DNA of 64,000 nt from an uncultured Ignavibacteria bacterium (lineage in GTDB: Bacteria > Bacteroidota > Ignavibacteria > Tepidaquicellales > OLB5): the NCBI GenBank assembly GCA_937873695.1, contig CALMYL010000007.1, positions 248,001 to 312,000 on the forward strand. Reading direction: 5' to 3'. Positions 59,351 to 64,000 of this stretch are shown here, piece by piece. Each line of letters begins with the position of its first letter. Within the stretch, counting starts at the first letter, position 1. The position numbers and the translations under genes are program-made. The notes under the pieces are model-generated. The model had not been told where the DNA came from. It saw only the letters and a list, made by a program, of their open reading frames with translations, and did not search any database.

Positions 59351-59899
59351 ATGAAATACAACTATCCTGTTACAATAGAAAATGGTTTGGGTGAAACGCT
59401 CATCTTCAAAGCCTGTGAAATTGAGAACGGTGAAGAAAAAATTATCGCTGAAAATTTTGTAAAACCCGGAGCGGGGCCGCTGATGCATACTCATTTGCTT
59501 CAGGATGAAGAACTTACCGTAGTTTCAGGAGAAATGACGTATCAGATCCCGGGAGAAGAACCTAAAATAGCCCATGCTGGCGATACTGCGCTGTTTAAAA
59601 GGGGAGTTGCCCACAAATTCGTGAATTCAGGCACAACCGAACTACACTGTGTTGGCTACATAAAACCGGCTAATACCATAATTTTTTTCCTTTCGGGCAT
59701 ATTTGCAGCCCAGAAGAAGTCCGGGAAGCACCAGCCGGCGCTGTTTGACGCGGCTTACCTTATTTACAGGTATAAGAGCGAATATGATCTTCCTGAAATG
59801 CCTTCATTTGTAAAGAAGATCATGATCCCGGTTGTATATTTTCTTGGAAAAGTATTTGGTAAATATTCTCACTTTAAAGATGCACCTGAACCGCTTTAG
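59351..59899 (+). CDS. Cupin-domain protein
   Basis: About 182 residues from the ATG at 59351; the frame opens at 59291 but the earlier part (MIQCFLNDIFVEF) is unlikely protein. A single cupin: GPLMHTHLLQDEELTVVSGEMTYQIPGE is motif 1 with two His and Glu, and AHAGDTALFKRGVAHKFVNSG is motif 2 with the third His. The C-terminus holds two short hydrophobic segments (IIFFLSGIFAAQ, IMIPVVYFLGKVFG), which may be membrane-associated. No reaction is assigned. Separate from the subtilase operon. Confidence 0.8.
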   Translation: MKYNYPVTIENGLGETLIFKACEIENGEEKIIAENFVKPGAGPLMHTHLLQDEELTVVSGEMTYQIPGEEPKIAHAGDTALFKRGVAHKFVNSGTTELHCVGYIKPANTIIFFLSGIFAAQKKSGKHQPALFDAAYLIYRYKSEYDLPEMPSFVKKIMIPVVYFLGKVFGKYSHFKDAPEPL

Positions 59900-60526
59900 A
59901 ATTATTGAGCAGATATTTTTATTTCCTGAATGATTTTATTTTACAGCCAGAAGAATTATTATTAATAAAAAAAATTTTCAGCAATAATTTTTCCGTGAAT
60001 GAAGAATATTCTGTGATTTTTACAAAGCTGATTTTTTATTACGATAGATCATAGCAGAGTAACCGGGAAAATTTATACAATTTTTTTCCCGGTCTTCATA
60101 AATCCTTACAAAATTATTTTTTAATATCAAAACGACTGTGGTCAAGTGATTTCTTGACGGATATCCTTGGAAAGAGCCAGCAATTTCCCTGCCAAAAAAA
60201 TTTTTTTGTGTCAAAAAATTTTCCTGATTTTAGAAACTGCCTGTACAAGAGGGTTTACGGCTTGTCAAGAGATTTAGGAAATTTTTTTCTTACGATGTAA
60301 TTTGCATTTATAGTTTTGTTCTGTTAATTTTGTTTCCAATCGTTAACGAAAGCTAATCAAGGTGAAAATAAGGAAAGCTTTTTAGATAAGAACAGCTCCA
60401 AAGGAGCTCCTTCGGAGAAGCAAAAACCCCTTCTGTTTTACAAGATAGAATTACGATGTTACTTCCGTGTTAACGATGAGTTAAATTTTAATAAAAGAAT
60501 TCCGAAAATTTTTAATTACTTACCGC
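59900..60526. other. 627-nt gap before nrdJ with several hairpins, no gene
   Basis: No convincing coding frame. Contained are GTCAAG-TGATTT-CTTGAC (60141-60158), ACAAG...CTTGT near 60245, and the CT-rich hairpin AGCTCC-AAA-GGAGCT (60394-60408), which competes with a CTCC-TTC-GGAG hairpin at 60407-60417. I looked for a cobalamin riboswitch (B12 box GCCACTG-like) and did not see it. A long leader upstream of ribonucleotide reductase may carry another control. Confidence 0.5.
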
Positions 60527-63500
60527 ATGAAGATAGACAGACTGTTTGCCGGAGAATCGAACAATCCCTATGATAAAATTGAATTTGATAAACGCACATC
60601 TGTAATAAGAAATCCGGACGGCTCTATTGTTTTTGAAATGATAGATATTGTCGTTCCCAAACACTGGTCTCAGGTAGCAACCGATATTATTTCACAAAAG
60701 TATTTCCGCAAAGCCGGGATACCGCGCGTATTAAAAAGAGTACATGAAGAGGGTGTGCCCGTTTGGCTGCAGGCAAGTGAGCCGGATATGGAGGCCATGA
60801 AGGATATCCCGGAATCTGACCGCTATCTATCAGAAACAGATAGCCGCCAGGTTTTTAACCGTTTGGCAGGCTGCTGGACCTACTGGGGCTGGAAATATGG
60901 CTATTTTAACACAGAAAGCGACGCTTTGGCGTTCTATAATGAGCATTGTTATATGCTGGCTCAGCAGATGGCGGCACCGAATTCACCCCAATGGTTTAAT
61001 ACCGGCTTAAACTGGGCTTATGGTATTTCAGGACCCGCGCAGGGCCACTATTATGTAGATGGCAAAACCGGGGAACTGGCAAAATCAGAGGATGCGTACA
61101 CACATCCTCAGCCGCATGCGTGCTTTATTCAGTCAGTAAGCGATGACCTGGTGAACGAAGGCGGTATTATGGATCTTTGGGTCCGTGAAGCGAGATTATT
61201 TAAATACGGCTCAGGCACAGGTTCAAATTTTTCAAACTTAAGGGGCAGCAATGAACCATTAAGCGGCGGCGGAAAGTCATCAGGCCTAATGTCGTTCTTA
61301 AAGATCGGCGATAGATCAGCCGGCGCGATAAAATCAGGCGGTACAACACGCCGCGCAGCAAAGATGGTTACGCTTGATCTGGACCATCCGGATATTGAAG
61401 AGTATATCAACTGGAAAGTTGTTGAAGAGCAGAAAGTAGCTGACCTGGTTACCGGCTCTAAATTGCTGAATATACATTTAAATAATGTTATCAAAGCATG
61501 TTTTGAAGTTCACCCTGAAAACGACCCGTTTGACAGGAAACAGAACAAACATCTTGCAAAAGCAATAAGTGATGCAAGAAAGTCACTTATACCCGAAAAT
61601 TATATCGAAAGAGTTATCCACCTGGCTAAGCTTGGTGTAAAAGAAGTACATATTCCAACTTACGATACTGACTGGAACAGCGAAGCTTATCTCACCGTTT
61701 CTGGGCAGAACAGCAATAATAGTGTAAGAGCCACCAATGAATTCATGAAAGCCGTTGAAAATGACGGAATGTGGAATCTTTACTGGAGAGTTGAGCTTAG
61801 CAAAGCTAAAAAAGAAGGCAGAGACCCCGTTGCATGCAAAAAACTTAAAGCACGCGACCTTTGGGATCAGATAGCTTTCAGCGCATGGGCAAGCGCGGAC
61901 CCCGGTATGCAGTATCACACTACTATTAATGAATGGCATACTTGCCCCGCAGGCGGCGAAATAAAAGCTTCAAACCCCTGCAGTGAATATATGTTCCTTG
62001 ATGATACAGCATGTAATTTAGCCAGCTTAAACCTGGTTAAATTCTACGATATAAACAAAGCCGAGCTTGATATTGAAGCATACCGTCATGCGGTAAGACT
62101 CTGGACAATTGTGCTTGAAATAAGCGTACTTATGGCGCAGTTCCCCAGTAAAGAAATAGCGAAGCTTTCATATGATTACCGTACTTTAGGCCTGGGTTAC
62201 GCAAACCTTGGCGCGCTGCTTATGATGCAGGGTATTCCATACGATTCCCAGGAAGCACTGGCTATCACAGGCGCGCTGACATCAATTCTGCATATGCGCT
62301 CATACGCAACATCTGCAGAAATGGCTAAAGAGCTTGGCACTTTCCCGCGCTTCAAAGAAAATGAACAGAACATGCTGCGTGTTATCAGGAATCACCGCAG
62401 GGCTGCGTATAACGTTCCTAACGAAGAGTATGAAGGTCTATCCATAACTCCTGTTGGGATAAACAAAAGATACTGCCCTGAGCCTCTCCTGCACGCTGCC
62501 AGAGAAGACAGCGATATGGCACTTGATCTTGGTGAGCGTTACGGGTACCGCAACGCGCAGGTAACTGTAATTGCGCCTACAGGCACAATAGGTTTGGTTA
62601 TGGATTGCGATACTACGGGGGTTGAACCCGATTTTGCGCTGGTTAAATTCAAAAAACTTGCAGGGGGCGGTTATTTTAAAATTATCAATGAATCTGTTCC
62701 GCCTGCGTTAAAGAAACTTGGCTACACAGAAAACGAAATTCACGATATAGTAAAATACTGCACGGGTCACGGCTCTATTATCGGCTGCCCCGCAATTAAT
62801 CCGCAAAGCCTTGCTGAAAAAGGCTTTACAGCCGATGTGCTTGCACAGGTTGAAAAATCACTTCCTTCGGCATTTGATATCAACTTTGTGTTCAATAAAT
62901 ACACTTTAGGCGCTGATTTCTGCAAAGATACGCTTGGATTCACGGATGAACAGCTTGATGACTACAATTTTAACATCTTAAAAACACTTGGCTTCACAAA
63001 AGAGGAAATTGAGGCTGCAAACGATTACGTTTGCGGTACTATGACGGTTGAAGGAGCCCCAAATTTAAGGGAAGAGCATTACGCAGTGTTTGATTGCGCC
63101 AATAAATGCGGTAAAAAAGGCACACGCTACATTTCAGCGGATGCGCACATAAAAATTATGGCTGCAGCGCAGCCTTTTATCAGCGGCGCTATCAGCAAAA
63201 CCATCAACCTACCCAACGAGGCATCTATTGAGGATATGAAACACGCTTACCTGCTTTCATGGAAGCTTGGAATTAAAGCCAATGCGCTTTACCGTGATGG
63301 CAGCAAGCTCTCACAGCCGCTGAACTCAGTAAGCGATGATGATAATTTTGAACATGAGTCAGAAGAAATTGCCGATACAATGAGCAAACCCAATGATATT
63401 ATCCGCATTGCGGAGCGTATCATTCACCGCTACATCGCAAAACGCCGCAAATTGCCGTTCCGCAGACGCGGTTACACGCAAAAAGCTAAAATTGGCACTC

Positions 63501-64000
63501 ATTCAGTATATTTAAGAACGGGTGAATACGAAAACGGGCAGTTGGGCGAAATATTTATTGATATGCACCGCGAAGGCGCGGCATTCAGAAGCTTAATGAA
63601 CTGCTTCGCTATAGCCGTATCACTGGGCTTACAGCACGGCGTACCCTTAGAGGAGTTTGTTGACGCGTTTGTTTACACAAGGTTTGAGCCAAACGGCATA
63701 GTTATTGGTAATCCCAATATCAAGATGACAACCTCGCTCATTGATTACATCTTCCGTGAGCTTGCAGTAACATACTTAAGCCGCAATGATCTCTCGCACA
63801 TTTCCCAGGAAACTGAAATGAGAACGAGCCCCATTGACAGCATAAGCAAACTTGATACTGAAACCGATTACGAGGATGAGGAAATTTATTCAGAGCGTTT
63901 TATTGATGAGCCGGCAAACAAAAGCGCAATTAAAGCAGAGCAGTCATCACCTCATATTCAGCCGCAGAACGTGAATGTATCGGCGGTAAGCTCACAGCAG
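60527..64000 (+). CDS. nrdJ: Adenosylcobalamin-dependent (class II) ribonucleoside-diphosphate/triphosphate reductase, partial
   Basis: At least 1158 residues, running off the window. It makes deoxyribonucleotides with a cobalamin-generated thiyl radical, so it needs no oxygen. The start [11 protein letters not shown] and family landmarks [24 protein letters not shown] and [15 protein letters not shown] are seen. The active-site Cys/Glu NPCSE is at 61973-61987, with [16 protein letters not shown] and the long C-terminal region ([19 protein letters not shown]) also present. It matches the large single-chain B12-dependent RNR of Bacteroidota and Chlorobi. No intein is apparent. The C-terminal redox cysteines are outside the window. 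Confidence 0.95.
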   Translation, partial: MKIDRLFAGESNNPYDKIEFDKRTSVIRNPDGSIVFEMIDIVVPKHWSQVATDIISQKYFRKAGIPRVLKRVHEEGVPVWLQASEPDMEAMKDIPESDRYLSETDSRQVFNRLAGCWTYWGWKYGYFNTESDALAFYNEHCYMLAQQMAAPNSPQWFNTGLNWAYGISGPAQGHYYVDGKTGELAKSEDAYTHPQPHACFIQSVSDDLVNEGGIMDLWVREARLFKYGSGTGSNFSNLRGSNEPLSGGGKSSGLMSFLKIGDRSAGAIKSGGTTRRAAKMVTLDLDHPDIEEYINWKVVEEQKVADLVTGSKLLNIHLNNVIKACFEVHPENDPFDRKQNKHLAKAISDARKSLIPENYIERVIHLAKLGVKEVHIPTYDTDWNSEAYLTVSGQNSNNSVRATNEFMKAVENDGMWNLYWRVELSKAKKEGRDPVACKKLKARDLWDQIAFSAWASADPGMQYHTTINEWHTCPAGGEIKASNPCSEYMFLDDTACNLASLNLVKFYDINKAELDIEAYRHAVRLWTIVLEISVLMAQFPSKEIAKLSYDYRTLGLGYANLGALLMMQGIPYDSQEALAITGALTSILHMRSYATSAEMAKELGTFPRFKENEQNMLRVIRNHRRAAYNVPNEEYEGLSITPVGINKRYCPEPLLHAAREDSDMALDLGERYGYRNAQVTVIAPTGTIGLVMDCDTTGVEPDFALVKFKKLAGGGYFKIINESVPPALKKLGYTENEIHDIVKYCTGHGSIIGCPAINPQSLAEKGFTADVLAQVEKSLPSAFDINFVFNKYTLGADFCKDTLGFTDEQLDDYNFNILKTLGFTKEEIEAANDYVCGTMTVEGAPNLREEHYAVFDCANKCGKKGTRYISADAHIKIMAAAQPFISGAISKTINLPNEASIEDMKHAYLLSWKLGIKANALYRDGSKLSQPLNSVSDDDNFEHESEEIADTMSKPNDIIRIAERIIHRYIAKRRKLPFRRRGYTQKAKIGTHSVYLRTGEYENGQLGEIFIDMHREGAAFRSLMNCFAIAVSLGLQHGVPLEEFVDAFVYTRFEPNGIVIGNPNIKMTTSLIDYIFRELAVTYLSRNDLSHISQETEMRTSPIDSISKLDTETDYEDEEIYSERFIDEPANKSAIKAEQSSPHIQPQNVNVSAVSSQQ

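Noticed and set aside
60020-60214. 64-residue minus-strand frame in the nrdJ upstream gap
   Set aside because: No ribosome site or recognisable features, and part of it covers inverted repeats.
59900-60526. Cobalamin riboswitch upstream of nrdJ
   Set aside because: The conserved B12-box and the multi-stem core were not found by eye, although class II RNR genes often have one.

Overview
The window looks like a chromosomal piece of a free-living member of the Bacteroidota/Chlorobi superphylum, most likely Ignavibacteria-like. The reasons are moderately low GC, several secreted beta-propeller proteins ending in the Por-secretion (type IX, T9SS) C-terminal domain with the NPFNPST/SSGVYFY pattern, many small lipoproteins and outer-membrane barrels, a cobalamin-dependent ribonucleotide reductase, and hairpin-rich intergenic repeats of a kind I remember from Bacteroidota genomes. 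Species assignment is inference. I found no tRNA, rRNA, CRISPR array, transposase or phage gene.

Layout. 0-1.5 kb: a GT2 glycosyltransferase cut by the window edge and an acyltransferase. 1.6-10.9 kb: two related operons of secreted and lipoprotein genes on either side of a TrmB-like regulator. The regulator and the first operon share an almost identical promoter plus palindromic operator. 11-18 kb: a THUMP-like methyltransferase, a class D beta-lactamase-like protein, an epimerase, a GNAT, a YCII protein and two tandem 514-residue paralogs. 18-22 kb: a third secreted propeller locus and a membrane-anchored diheme cytochrome c. 22-32 kb: mostly minus-strand single-gene metabolic and stress functions (threonine/serine dehydratase, BstA-like, SRPBCC, amino-acid oxidase, VOC, SMR exporter, MsrA). 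32-35.6 kb: a heavy-metal (probably copper) locus with a histidine-rich outer-membrane protein, an HMA-MauE fusion and an HMA-AraC fusion regulator. 35.6-49 kb: housekeeping and accessory genes, including an active/inactive M16 peptidase pair, a TPR gene split by a one-base frameshift, and release factor 1.

50-54.5 kb: two D-Ala-D-Ala-ligase-like ATP-grasp enzymes, a GNAT and a lysine 2,3-aminomutase, which together suggest a beta-lysine-containing small molecule. 54.5-59.2 kb: the most unusual cassette. A divergent helical-repeat protein faces a small one-helix membrane protein, a CHAT (caspase/separase-fold) protein and a cytoplasmic subtilase. The intergenic region contains a perfect TGTGA-N6-TCACA palindrome. 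Both protease-like proteins depart from the usual catalytic residues. The cassette resembles proteolytic conflict or signalling modules and is the best candidate for an undescribed system here. 59.3-64 kb: a cupin protein, a long leader and the class II ribonucleotide reductase, which runs off the window.

Intergenic space is rich in dispersed hairpin elements. Four share one architecture: a first hairpin, a completely different second hairpin, and a similar tail. One of them supplies the Shine-Dalgarno-like sequence of an ATP-grasp gene. A separate element near 47.1 kb folds into one long compound hairpin.
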